A stretch of 64,000 nt of DNA from contig JAMYHL010000037.1 of assembly GCA_025531455.1 (NCBI GenBank), positions 351,607-415,606 of the forward strand, written 5' to 3'. The notes beneath the pieces were generated by a model that ran no database searches, had not been told where the DNA came from, and worked only from the letters and a program-made list of their open reading frames with translations. The position numbers and the translations under genes were made by a program. Source of the DNA: Apiotrichum sp. Y4204 (Eukaryota > Basidiomycota > Tremellomycetes > Trichosporonales > Trichosporonaceae). Shown in pieces: positions 22,031 to 33,169 of this stretch (positions are counted from its first letter, which is position 1; the number at the start of each line of letters is the position of its first letter).

Positions 22031-25000
22031 TCGACACAGCTTTATTATGTGGTGATGGTGGTTTGTCTTTGTCGCTTCTGCCGGGTGTCGTGGGTTCTTT
22101 AAAGTAGAACAGAGATGGAGGAAATATTCGCAATGTTCAAGTGGAGAGGAATGGATCTGGGCTCTGTGGAACACTGGCCTGAGACGGGGATATGTAGAGT
22201 TTATGGGCTGCTGCCAGAGGACCGGAGGCTCTTAAAGTCACCTTCCGAATACACCATTGCACGCGTATGCTGTATGCAGTGCGAGTGCGCTATGCGCAGC
22301 CAGGAATGCAGTGCTCGTGTGCGGCCACCGCATGACATGCAGATATGTCATGTCCAGGTGCAGGAGAACCTGCAGGACAAACATTCCACTCCGGCCCAGT
22401 GGCCAGTCGACATCCCCAAACGCCACCCTGTCTCACACCCTGTCGGACCGCCCCGGTTCGTCAACTGCCCAGCAGCGCCAGACAGCGGCAAGCCCGCGGC
22501 AAGATGTCTGTAATGCACCGAAAAGCTGGCGTGCTTGCAGCGTGCCGCGTGAGCTCCCACCCCACTCCGCCGGAGAGGCTTGTCGGGCATCAACGCCATG
22601 ACATCGACGTGGGTGGCGCTCAAATCCTAAATTACCCCGAGAGTTGACCCCGACATAATCAGGGACTTGTACATTCTGAGGATTCTGGGAAGCGGCCGCA
22701 GTGCAGACCAGAAGTGCATCTGCATCGTTCTCTCTCCTTTGGCAGTTTGCTTACTCGCTGACCGAATGGTTCGGTAAATGCACTGTCCGACAAGGCACGA
22801 GACGAGTGGGGCGAGGCATCACAAACATCGAGAATGGCAGGTATGATGGCGAGCTGTGGAGCTCCCTCCTGTGTTTGCGCGATGACAGAGAATAGCTGTG
22901 GTGCTCCAAATACCTTGCAGAAACAACGTAACATCTGGAGGTTGGAATCACAGCCGCGGCTCTCCCGATAACGAGCACCGGCAAGCTAGCTCCAGCTAGC
23001 TGCCCACATGGGCAGACTAGCGACTAGGGCCAAAAGTATCGGAATCTCAGGGCGTGCTGGCCGCGGACGCGCTCCCGGTTGGAGCGTCCGCGTCCCATGT
23101 TTCTGCATTTGTGCATTTGTGTCGGCCTTCTCGGTCATCCATTCATCACATCGTGACATCGTTCGGACCCCGGACCGGTCGCGCCTGTCGCGCTGTCGCG
23201 CCCGGTCGTGACTGTCACGTTGCTAAATACAAATCGCCCCAACCCACTGCAACTGCAGGGAACTCACAAGCGTTTGGCCTGCTCGCACCTGCGGCGACCT
23301 GGGCAAGCGCGCAGGTGGCGTCCGGCGGTGGTGGCGCGTGCTGAACCAGCACCTGGCGCTTAATGGGAGACGAAGGGGCATCGAAGGGCGAGCAATTGGC
23401 CAGTACTGGCCATTCGTCTGGCCCACCGAGACCAAAGTTGAACGTCCTGTCCTGCCGCCTCGGTCTCGGTCCCTACCGTCTTTGGCAACCGCCTCTCCAC
23501 TCCTCCTCCCTAGGTGTGACGTACCGAACAGCATTCCGGTGCTTGTCCTCTGTCTGCAAGAGCTCCAGCTCTCAGGATCTCAGGGTTCGGCGTCTGCGAC
23601 CGGGGTCCAGGACACGGGAAACTTAACGCCATCAGGCAGGCGCCTATTCCGTCCACTGTCGATGCCTCATGTCTACGCTGTTCGTCGCTGTACTGCGACC
23701 TCGGCGCTGCGGCGCCGTTAGAGTCATTGGTCTACGGCAGCAACGTTATTAAAACACCGATAACGGCGCCCCAGCTAGGGATAAAGGTCCCGATATGGCA
23801 GGAATGGTCCAGGCACCCTGCATGACGCGGTTCAGGACGCTGTATCCTTGATCCTTGCTCAATCAGCACACAGAGTATATCGAGTTGCGCTACTATTTTA
23901 ATCTCTCAAATCTGTCATCGTCGTCCTCCGAGCTCTCTCTCTCCTCCACTTTGTTCGGAGCATTCTTGGGTGGCTGCGGCGTACCTTCCAAGTCCGACCC
24001 GAAAGCTCCCTCTCCCTGCGTTCCTCAATGAGATAACTTTTGACAAAGCATATACTGTACACTCCTCGCCGTACTACCGCTCTTCTCTCCCTTGTCGCCT
24101 TCTTACATCCGTCCTCGATGCGGTCTGTCCCGAACAGCGGAATGGGCCGATTCAAAGTCCGGGGAGTCCGGAGCTTGAAATGTGCGGACGGCGCCGCCAC
24201 ACCTTGACTAACTGGAGCTGAGCACCGGCGTGCCAGCGCAGCCGTACCCGGGTCTGCCCAACCTCCGTCCTCTGTCCTCTGGGCCGCATTCACATAATCT
24301 CCTGCCACTCCGGCGTCACCGGGCCCGGGTAAGCGCGCGATAAGCGCTAACAAGCCATCATGTAGTTGCAGGAAACGCATATCGCGACGTCTTGCGACAC
24401 ATACTTTGGGCCGCACGGCCCTGGCAGCGTAAGTGTCAGCCCCCCCACAAGCAGCATTTGGAGCAACAAGCAAGTTGGCCAAGACGTCGAGGAATGCGCC
24501 GGAGTGCAAGGCAATTCAACGCAGCACGTGTAACACGGTCTGAGAGACGCCACGGCACGGCGGCCCCCCCAAACCCTCTGCGCCCATCACTGTACAACGG
24601 CGCTCGCCGACGACTCGTGAATTCGCGACGGCTGCTGAGGCACTTCTCGGACTCCGAGTTTGCGAATCTCGCCTCATCGGCGGCCGATTAAGTATCTGCT
24701 GAGCATTCAAAGGTGTGGCGTTTCCAGGAGCCCGGCCATGGGGCTCCGAGGTTCCTGGGAAGCTGCACTCACTGCCAAGATTGTATCCCTGCCTGTTCCC
24801 GCGACACGTTGGGTAGTTCATCACTATCGAGTTCGCTGGGGATGGGTTGCTGCTCGCGACTGAAAGGTGGGTTGAGAACGTGTCAAATGGTGGAGGGGAG
24901 TAGGAAAGTGCTGATGATAGTCAACGTCAAGCTCTCCCCTACACCGACTTTATATAAGTCTCCCCACCATCTTGTCCACATTACTTGCTGCCAAAGGTAT

Positions 25001-27376
25001 CGTCGCCCCCGGAAATCCGGCGCGAGAACATGAGAACACCAACCGCAGAGCAATTCGCACGCGACAAGATGTTCACATGTACTCGAAACAGGACGCACCA
25101 CGCTCGCAATCGGGAGCTAATGATTGGTATATCCTCTGCACGGCCTCCACGCACATCTCTGCGTGGCCAGCGATCCCGCAAGTCTTCCTACTGAAGCCCC
25201 CTCGATCCCTTTGATCTGATAGCGGCTTGCACTCTACATTTCTCACCGTGAACATTCGCAGCAAGTTTTGAGGCTTTGGCCATTACCTGCCACGACCTCT
25301 GGGTCCCGGGTCGGAGAACCTCCTCAAGAGGCTCAAACACCAAACGACGGAGAGTTTTGTGTCCCATGGCTGACTTCTCTCTGTGGGAACCTCGACGCCA
25401 CCAGATGCAACCGACGCATCTGCGTTGGGGCACCGCGGGGCCGCCGCCAAACGGTCACACAAACGATCATGTGCTCCCCACCAGGATCCAGACCACCAGC
25501 CAGGCCACAGCCATGCTAGCCGCGCCAGCCACGCTGTCATGGCCAGCCATGCGAGGAGGTTTCACTCGAATACTGAAGGGCACCCAAGATCCGGTCCTTG
25601 ACGTCGCGTGACTCCTCATCCCCTTGAGATCTCACGATCATATATAATGACGGAATTGCTGCATCGCGAGGTCACAAGAACTTCTGAGAATCGCTGATAC
25701 ATTGCCTGCCCTGCATTACTTTGCCACCCAGCGTCTCCCACGCCCTACTCGACCTGGTTGCCCGTAAGCTCACGCACACGACCACTTCACTCACGGGAAC
25801 TAATGTGCATGCGCTAACGACATCTCATGCTACTGATAATATACAGAATGATGGGGGGATAACTTGCGTGTGGTGGTGCGGTGGGTCAGTCTGCGCAGTT
25901 CGGCCGCTCATCCGTTGGCCGTAGGAGGGGGCACATGCACCTGGGGGGAAAGATACACCTGCGTGCAGAAAGTACAGGCGCTGACACCGGCAGCGACACC
26001 GAGGAGAACGCAGGGTTCTGGGAGTTAGCTTGGCCGAACGGGGAACGCACTACCAGAGTTGGCGCCCGTGCGGATACTGCCCGCGCAGACGGAGCGCGGC
26101 GGAGGCATGGCGTTGAAGGAGTACGCGGTGGTGAAGGGCTTGGTGACGGCGGGAAGTGAAGACCAGTGGAGATGCCAAATGATGAGAGGAGGACAACGGA
26201 GAAGTTAGAGGAGAGCTGTGTGAGTTGGCCATGGAGCACTGTATTAGTACTGCACTGCTCAGACTCGCGCGACTCACCTTCCACCCCATGACGATGGCTG
26301 TTGGGGTCTGACACAGTGCCAAGGCGTCGCGGAAAAGCACCCCGATGCAAGGCTGGCGTTATCTTTTCGGTCTGAGGTGGCGGCCATATCCGTTGGTGCA
26401 ACCACTCACACGACATGTCATGAACTGCAAGCTGATGAGTTCCCACTCGTTTCATGGGGGCGGAAGACAAGATCTATGGATCTCTGCACCACAGGGTGTG
26501 TCCTTATCCTCTTCGTCTGGGCAGTGGCGGCCATGTCCGCTGGTGAAACCTCTCACGCGACCTACAATGAACTTACTGTAGAAGCTGATGAACCTCCCAT
26601 TCGGATTGTGGGGGCGCAAGACTGTGCCCGCACACAGCGTCGGTCCCCAACCAAACGCTTGTGCTCAGGACCCCAGTGCTTAGACCTCCTCCCGTATCCG
26701 AATTTCTTCCGGGGCAACGCGAGCTGTGCTTCTGTTCCTTGTTACAATATACTGTACTGTAGAAGGCTCTGCTCCTGGCTTTCAAGGTGGTTACTAACAT
26801 GGCACGGGCCAATGCCATGTGGTGACCCCACCATTTGTGCAAGAGCCATGGCGTTCCAGTCATTCCTTATTAATTTCCGCAGGCCTGTGCTTGGAGCGAC
26901 AAGCGCTGGAATTGACCTTCTTTTGGGTTTCCCTAAAAAATACAAAAACTATCTGTTATTGAAGTATCTCCGCGACTGTCGATCGCGTGTGTTGTTGTTG
27001 ACATCTTCTCGGACGGCGTTCCTTCCTTCCCTCACTGGCTCACAAACCTCACCAATGCATGAACAAATTTTTGGGATAAATTGTCGTTGATTGCGCGTTC
27101 AAAAATGCGATGAAGTTAAGAGCATCAAGGCATGCATCATGGAGCAACTACAATGATGGGGCCAAGGGAAGGTCGGAGGGGTTGGATGGGGAGGGGGATA
27201 ACAACAACAAGCGTATCGTACGAAACTATCTACAACGCCATTGACATGAATTAAATCGATACGCAGCATTTCGGAACTTGCAGGCTGAGGGACATCGAGC
27301 CACTATGTGGATGAGCTTTGCACAAACAAAACGTAACACTAGACGATGGTACTCACGGCTTATTGAAGGGCCGCCT
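22031..27376. other. Gene-poor region (5.3 kb)
   Basis: I find no gene I can support. Frames are short, lack family resemblance and are not joined by credible introns. TATA-like sequences occur at about 24950 (TTTATATAAG) and 25640 (ATATATAATG) without a convincing downstream ORF. A diverged direct repeat sits at 26377-26622 (listed separately). It could hold decayed mobile-element or paralogue remnants, or non-coding RNA genes that cannot be recognised by eye. Confidence 0.4.
26377..26622. repeat. Diverged direct repeat, two units
   Basis: Unit 1 (26377-26468) and unit 2 (26524-26622) start with GTGGCGGCCAT and end with GGGGGCG-AAGAC. In between they share (C/A)-rich CTCAC-CGAC, ATGAACT and AGCTGATGA blocks with small indels. 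Unit starts are 147 bp apart. Similarity is clear to the eye but far from exact, so the duplication is old. No coding potential is conserved between the units. Confidence 0.55.
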
Positions 27377-27883
27377 TCACTTGCCCTTAGGGATCATACG
27401 CCCATTGGGCTTTGCCTTCTCAATGGGAGCAGCCGAACGCTGCATGGCTGGAAGGCTTTGGCGGGGACCGCCGGTGGAACGGCCAGAAGCCGAGTTGTTT
27501 GACGAGTAGGAGAGGAGCGACACGCTCGCCTGGCCGCCAGCGGGGCCAGGGGTCGGAGTCACCGGTGACTCGTAGTGGCCATACGGCCGAATCCTCGAAA
27601 TCCGAGGGGCAGGAGGGGCCGTGCGAGGCCCATAGCCGTAGACGGCAAAGTGCAGGTAGTCGTAGCCCTCCTCGTTGATACTCTGAGGGTCGAGGTTAAT
27701 GGGCGCACCCAAAGAGTTTACAAGGGAAGTATGAACAGGAGGGACACCGCCAGCGGCAGTGACGGCAGGGAAGGGAGTCGACGCCGTCTCCTGTCCAGGA
27801 GCACTTGAGGGATTGCCCTGGCGAGAAGCGAGGTGCTCGGTGCGCTGGGCGCCCCCGTCGGCGGTTTCATTGGTAGCAGGCAT
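27377..27883 (-). CDS. Low-complexity hypothetical protein (168 aa)
   Basis: A single open frame from ATG at 27883 (ATGCCTGCTACCAATG) to TGA at 27377. Composition is Pro/Gly/Ser/Thr-rich and probably disordered. The most structured part is the middle: DPQSINEEGYDYLHFAVYGY, followed by basic RISRIRPYGHY; the C-terminus is basic (AKPNGRMIPKGK). I do not recognise a family. There is no signal peptide or membrane segment. The frame is the longest ATG-initiated frame in this otherwise gene-poor region, and composition is consistent with coding sequence of this genome. Additional 5' or 3' exons are possible. Confidence 0.5.
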   Translation of the reverse strand: MPATNETADGGAQRTEHLASRQGNPSSAPGQETASTPFPAVTAAGGVPPVHTSLVNSLGAPINLDPQSINEEGYDYLHFAVYGYGPRTAPPAPRISRIRPYGHYESPVTPTPGPAGGQASVSLLSYSSNNSASGRSTGGPRQSLPAMQRSAAPIEKAKPNGRMIPKGK

Positions 27884-29715
27884 CTTGCGTGAGGCGTTAC
27901 GAGTGATGAAGAAGAAGCGACGATTTAACTCAATTGATGAGGAGCAAGTAATGGGCAATGGTGAAGAGAGATGTTTGGAAAATTGATGAGGAGAGGAAGA
28001 GAGAGAAAGAGAGGATGAGAGAATGGTGGGGGGAGGGATACCTCGGAGGGGGCTGGAGATATACCTTTTCTCGAGGCAAGGCGACCATGGATTTCCAGGC
28101 CAGCGGACTCAGCAGCTGGGCAAGCAAGTCGACGGCTCCCAGGCGCGGGGCCTGAGGGGCGGGGTTTGCTCTCTTTTGTGGCACTTGTGTGTGGCCTCAG
28201 GCGTTGCAGTTGTGTGTGTTGGCGACCTTCCCTCCTCGTACGACTGTCATTTTTGTCTTCCTCGCTGCCTCTCCTGCCTTCCTCGCTGCCAGCGTACGGG
28301 GGCCCAAAGGCTACCTCGCCTTCCCTCTCCCAGTAAAAATATACGTATGCCAGATCACGCGTCGCGGGCAGTGATCTGATCTGATCAGACGCCATTGGCA
28401 GTAACAGGGAATCAAAGTCAGGGCTTCACCACCAAGGCCTGGGGCCCATGGGCTCGGGCCACACGCTCCCCACCGTCGGAAAAGGTTAACGCTAAAGTGG
28501 ATCTCGGCGCTGGATCGCTGGAACTGCCTCCGAGACCAGAGGGAATGATTCTTCATTTCTCCGGACGCCCCGAAACTCCATGCCGCCGGCAACGACCATG
28601 TCCTGACCATCAACTGCTCCTCCCCTCTGTTCTAGCCGTAGTAGCCCAAACAGCCCCATCATATTTAGCGTCTAGCTCTTCTGAGCTGCCAGTACCTTCT
28701 ACCATTTTCTAAATTTGGAGTTGTGGCTTGGGCTTTGGAGTAAGGCTGGGGCAGAGGGCAGGAGGGAAGGCGGTTGACAGGATTCCAAGTCGGCCTCTGT
28801 GTTTGTGTCTGTGTTTGTTTACCTCTTTGTCAAAGCTGTGTGGGTTCGCCAGAGTGCCAATAGGCTGTTTGGGAAGTTTTCCGTAGCTATTACCGGGTCT
28901 GGAGACGCAGCTGGCTATTGCGTTGGAGAGGGGAGGCCCCAGCCCGTCCTTCTCGTGCTGGAGCGGGAATTGCCTCTACAGCGGGAGGGCGAGTCCAGCG
29001 CGTCTGTGGTGTCTGTGACAAGCAGCTTTGCATTGTGCTAATGTGCTGAAGCCCCATCAAAGACCAGTCGCACAAGGTTGTCATATTTCCAAGTACATTT
29101 TCTGATTTTGTGCTGTTTGGCAGTGGGAAGCTGGAGACCCTGTCGGCCTGGAGGAAGGTGTAAACAACAAACGGCACCCTCATTCTCCCCTCCTTCTTTT
29201 CCAACCCCATACCAACCCAACACAATAATTTCTCTTCCTCACAGTACATCTAGACTGTAAGTAAAATATCGGGGACCCTCTTCATCAAGCCCGTCGCGTT
29301 GCTCGGACAGCTCTGACCACAGGTCCGACGCCGCCACCGCCACAACACGAGTTCGACACGATGATCGCGAGGAACCGTTTCCCAGGGCGCCAGCAGTGAC
29401 CCAAGCTGAGTTCAAATTGGTCAAAATACTCCTTGATCTAACCCCAGTCCGCGACGGTTTCTTGGCTTCAATGCATGCCGTTGGGCAGAAGTTCTGATGG
29501 TTTCATCAGATGTCTGCAGCTTGTTGCTGTGGTCCCCTTTGAAACGGAAGCAAAATGCGGCCAGCCAAGGAGTGGGGGGCGCAATGTTTACGACCTCCAC
29601 CTTTGAACCTCTGACGCGTCTCGAGCTCGATCCTGACTTTGTGCTTCTCTCCATCGACTTTTTGACTTCCTCTTCCTTACACTCGATTTCTCGACACAGC
29701 CCCAAAAAAGCCAGG
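27884..29715. other. Gene-poor spacer (1.8 kb)
   Basis: Contains purine-rich sequence near 27980-28045 (likely promoter of the minus-strand gene) and a short GATCTGATCTGATCAG self-similar run near 28374-28389. No gene supported. Confidence 0.4.
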
Positions 29716-30451
29716 ATGGTTAGTTGAACATTCTGCCTTGAACTGACAGCAGAAACGGAGCGACATCCACCACGTTACTTTCCATGTTTCCAAGACGGCG
29801 GTCATGCTCAGCGTCACGGAGAAGACGTGAGTTCCTCGCGGTCCAAGTGTCACTTTTGCTGTCAATGACTGTGGGTCTATACCCCAGCTTGATTCTGTGC
29901 GGTGTTATGAAGAAAGCCCTGTCATGAGGCCGAATCGAGCTTGCCCCTCCCTATGCTTCCGAGCTCGCTTGTTCGCCTCGTCTTCCTTTCTCCCCTCCTT
30001 TCTGCCATATGCCTCATTCTTCCCTTACACCCCAATATCCATCTCTGCCCGTCTTGGACCGCCGAATACTCACACGCAGAACACTCCCCGACCTGCGCGA
30101 CCAGCTCGTCGTGGCACTCGCCCCGCTCGCGCCACACCTTTCCACTTTGCCGCCGACGGACCCGAGCGACATCCAGCTGTGGGACGACCGCTTCGTCGAG
30201 GGCGCCGAGGGCGACCAGGGCATCCGCGCGCTGCTGACCGAGGACGAGAGCATGATGACTATCAAGGAGCTTGGGTGGGGAAGGTGGAAACGGTTGTATC
30301 TCAGGTGAGTGTATTGGTTGTGATTATTTGTCTGCTATCAACCGCGTGTTGACACTCCAGCTTCCGTGGACCGGATGGCGAGTTCCCCAAGCCCGAATAT
30401 ACAGTGCCGAACCCCGAGGATGGCGAGGAGGAGGAAGAGCAGCAGCAGTAG
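29716..30451 (+). CDS. 131-aa unknown protein, possibly ubiquitin-like (beta-grasp) fold
   Basis: Four exons: 29716-29718 (ATG only), 29750-29826, 30080-30304, 30361-30451; frame is kept at every junction. The order of predicted elements is strand (IHHVTFHVSKTAVMLSV), turn, helix (TLPDLRDQLVVAL), an acidic middle (SDIQLWDDRFVEG), TIKELGWGRWKRLYLSF and an acidic/Gln C-terminus. A strand-turn-strand-helix start is ubiquitin-like, but I cannot name a family. The exon 2 acceptor is a tandem CAGCAG, so Gln2 may be optional. Intron 2 is 253 nt. It is convergent with the LysM gene, 149 bp away. The joined product reads coherently across four exons, which supports a real gene. Confidence 0.6.
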
Positions 30452-30600
30452 TTGCGTGCAGACTGCCCTGCGCAACACATTTCCCACGGCCATGTGTAAT
30501 ACCATATACCCGGCCATACCATCCATGCCGCCTCTTGACAGATATCCTCTACATGCATGTGATTGTGACAGCCTCTTACGATCTAAAGTCATTACAACGT

Positions 30601-32296
30601 CTAGTCAAGCTTCTTGTTTGTTTTCCGCAGGGTCCTTGGTGTCGACCTCCCATTCGAGCTACCCCACGGGCGCGCGTCCATCTCCAGCTCAGCTTGTACA
30701 ACTACCTGGGGCACGGCGTCCGACCCAACACTGTCAGAGCGCGCGGGGCGCGTCTCGCGGGGCACCCTTGGTCGAGAGGGTGGGTTAGCCGCAGGCGGCG
30801 GGGGCACAGTAAACAGGCTGCGCAGCTGTCCCGCGAAAGAATCGTCCCTTGGGGCCGGTGCTTGTGGAGGGCGTAACCGGACGACGCGCTTCTTCGGCGC
30901 GACTGCTGCCTCCGCAGCAGCAGTGAGTGCGCCCAGCGGAGCAAACATTGTTGCACTAACACTCCGCCCGACACTGGCGCTCATTTCCCGCTCGGCCGCC
31001 CTCGCCTCTCGCTTCCGGGCGCGCTCGGCAGCAGACAGACCGCGAACGCTGTCTGCCGACCGAGTTATGTCGCTGTCGAGTGAGGCGCGCGAGCGAGGCG
31101 TTTCGCGCTTGCCTCGAGGGAAGAAGCGCAGCTGAGAGGCGGGGAGGCGAACGATATCGAGGACTTGTGATCCGTCATCTGCAGTGCCAGACGTGGATCC
31201 ATCGCCTCCAATGTCATCGGCGGTTCGGAGTTGCGCGTCTTCTGGGGTGATCGTCCCATTCCCACTTCTCTCGCTGAATCCCGAGGACGAATGGTTGCGC
31301 CGCAGAGTTGTCTCACTTCCATTCGTCTTCCCCTCAAAGGCCGAGCCATTGGGCGTGACGCGCTTCTTGTGCGGAACAATAGTGACCTGTCCACCGCCTG
31401 GCCCACGGACAATCTGGTCGCCGTTCGCGGTTGGCCGGCACGCGTCCAGGGGCACATAGAGATGCGTCCGAAGATGCACTGGATCCGAAGGCCAGAGCTT
31501 GTTCACTTTACGAAGCACAGCCAGCTGAGGTGTCAGCCCAAGCATCCTGGGTCCTGCAGGGCCGGCATCCCCGGTGACCACGGTCACTTACCTCGATGCC
31601 ATATCGCAGCGCGATGCCAGGTAATGATTCATTGGGCTTGACCTGCCTATCAGAGATTTGAACGAGATGTGGATCCATCGGCCCGTCGTTTCGCGCTGCG
31701 AGCGCCACGCCAAACGATATAACCCTGTCCGATCTACTCACCTGGTGAACAATGACCTCGACTTCGGCCCGCGCCAAGTCGACACTCCCCCGCCCACTGC
31801 TTCCCACTTCCGATCCACAGCGGCTCTCGGCCCTGCTCTGCGACTGGCTCTCCGCGACTTGCCGGTCCGCGATGCTCGTGACGCGCTTCAGTGCTGGGCG
31901 GGACACGTCGCTCATGTCCGTATCGGATGCGATGGACAGCTTCTCGAGGCCCTCCAACGCAAGAGGATGGGAGGCACTACGTGCCGGTCGCGTTGACGGC
32001 CCAGGGCTGGGAGATAGCGAGATGCCCGGTGGAGGCTTGCCCGTCTTGCTCGCCTTTCCCCGCACAGTCGACGGGCGCGGCGACGCCGCTCCGCTCGGCG
32101 GTCGGCTGGAGGTGTATCCAGACCCTTCGCGCAAATGTGCACGCTCATCAGCAAGGAGTGTGAACGGTGAGCTGTTGGTGGAAGGAGGTGATGGTGGGTA
32201 CGGCGCTGAGAGAGCTCGATTGCGGGCGGTGCGGGATGACTCGGCGCGTTCGAGCGCGAGATCCTCGGCCCACGGGTCATCGAGGTCGACAGACAT
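30601..32296 (-). CDS. Intracellular LysM-domain protein
   Basis: Exons 31742-32296, 31592-31642 and 30601-31524, all phase 0, 509 aa. One LysM domain spans about residues 184-232: VIVHQVKPNESLPGIALRYG, then IELAVLRKVNKLWPSDPVHL and RTHLYVPLDAC. The 51-nt middle exon encodes its first half. There is no signal peptide, and the flanks are long Ser/Pro/Arg-rich disordered regions, so this resembles the eukaryotic LYSMD1/2 type or TLDc-associated proteins rather than secreted chitin-binding effectors. The C-terminal part has KKRVVRLRPPQAPAPRDDSF and a basic region. Role unknown; cytosolic LysM proteins are poorly characterised. It is convergent with the 131-aa gene. Confidence 0.82.
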
Positions 32297-33169
32297 GCGA
32301 AGTGATGGGTGGAATGGTGAGGATGTGAATGAGATTCAGGTTGATGATGTCGTCTATGTCGGTGAGCGCGGGGCGGACACTCGTGCTCGCAGGCTGTGAT
32401 GCTCGTGACGCGGTCGATCCCTTGATCCCTCTGCCGGTTGTGCGTCGAGACCGATCACTTTGAGATAACGGGGCGTGGCCACAAGTGGATGTCGTATGTC
32501 GTGTCCTGGAGGCGTGTGTGAACCCTGTGGAGTCTTGTTCGGCAGCCCCCTGTCGAGCGTTCTCACGGATGCGGACGGCGATGGATGGCCGGCCGGCGGG
32601 GCGCGATTCGCGATTCGCCAGAGTCGTACGCGTCGAGGAATGGGAGGTATAGTACAAGATGATACAAGATGGAGAGAGTTGTGGTCGACGATGCACGATG
32701 GCAGGATGGCAGCAATGCCCGGATCTGGATCCGGGAATCAAGCGCGCCGCCCAGATGCGGCGCTGTCATCAGCTCGACTTGAATGAAAGGGGTGGGTGGA
32801 GGTTGTCTCGGTCCCCCCGGTTTCAGGGCGTCAGCCACGCGGATTGCACAGGGCTGCTAAACTCTCCTGGGCGGATGTGGCACAGCTCCTATTCGTCTCC
32901 ACACCGCCTACTTTCCTGTCCGTATCGCCTTTGACGGCGCGTCAACGCCGAGCGGCGGCGAGCTCGACTCGCTCAGGTCACTGTCAAAGTACGATGTTGC
33001 TTTCGATCAAAAGCTAAGTTTCGAAAACTTCCCCTCGGTCTTGAGTCCATCGCCGTTTATCATGGCATATCTCATCACATATCTCATCATCACATATTGG
33101 ACAAAAGGATGGAAGGTATTATCAACAAAAGTCCCATGGGTATCGTCCCGTGCGTTTCGTATCGCTCTG
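32297..33169. other. Spacer between LysM and DUF4246 genes
   Basis: 873 bp upstream of the LysM gene and downstream of the DUF4246 gene. No gene recognised. Confidence 0.45.

Noticed and set aside
22115..22513. 132-codon plus-strand frame with CCMQCEC, possible extra cluster member
   Set aside because: Cysteine spacing does not fit C-x13-C-x10-C-x2-C, no family intron, and the sequence has no other support.
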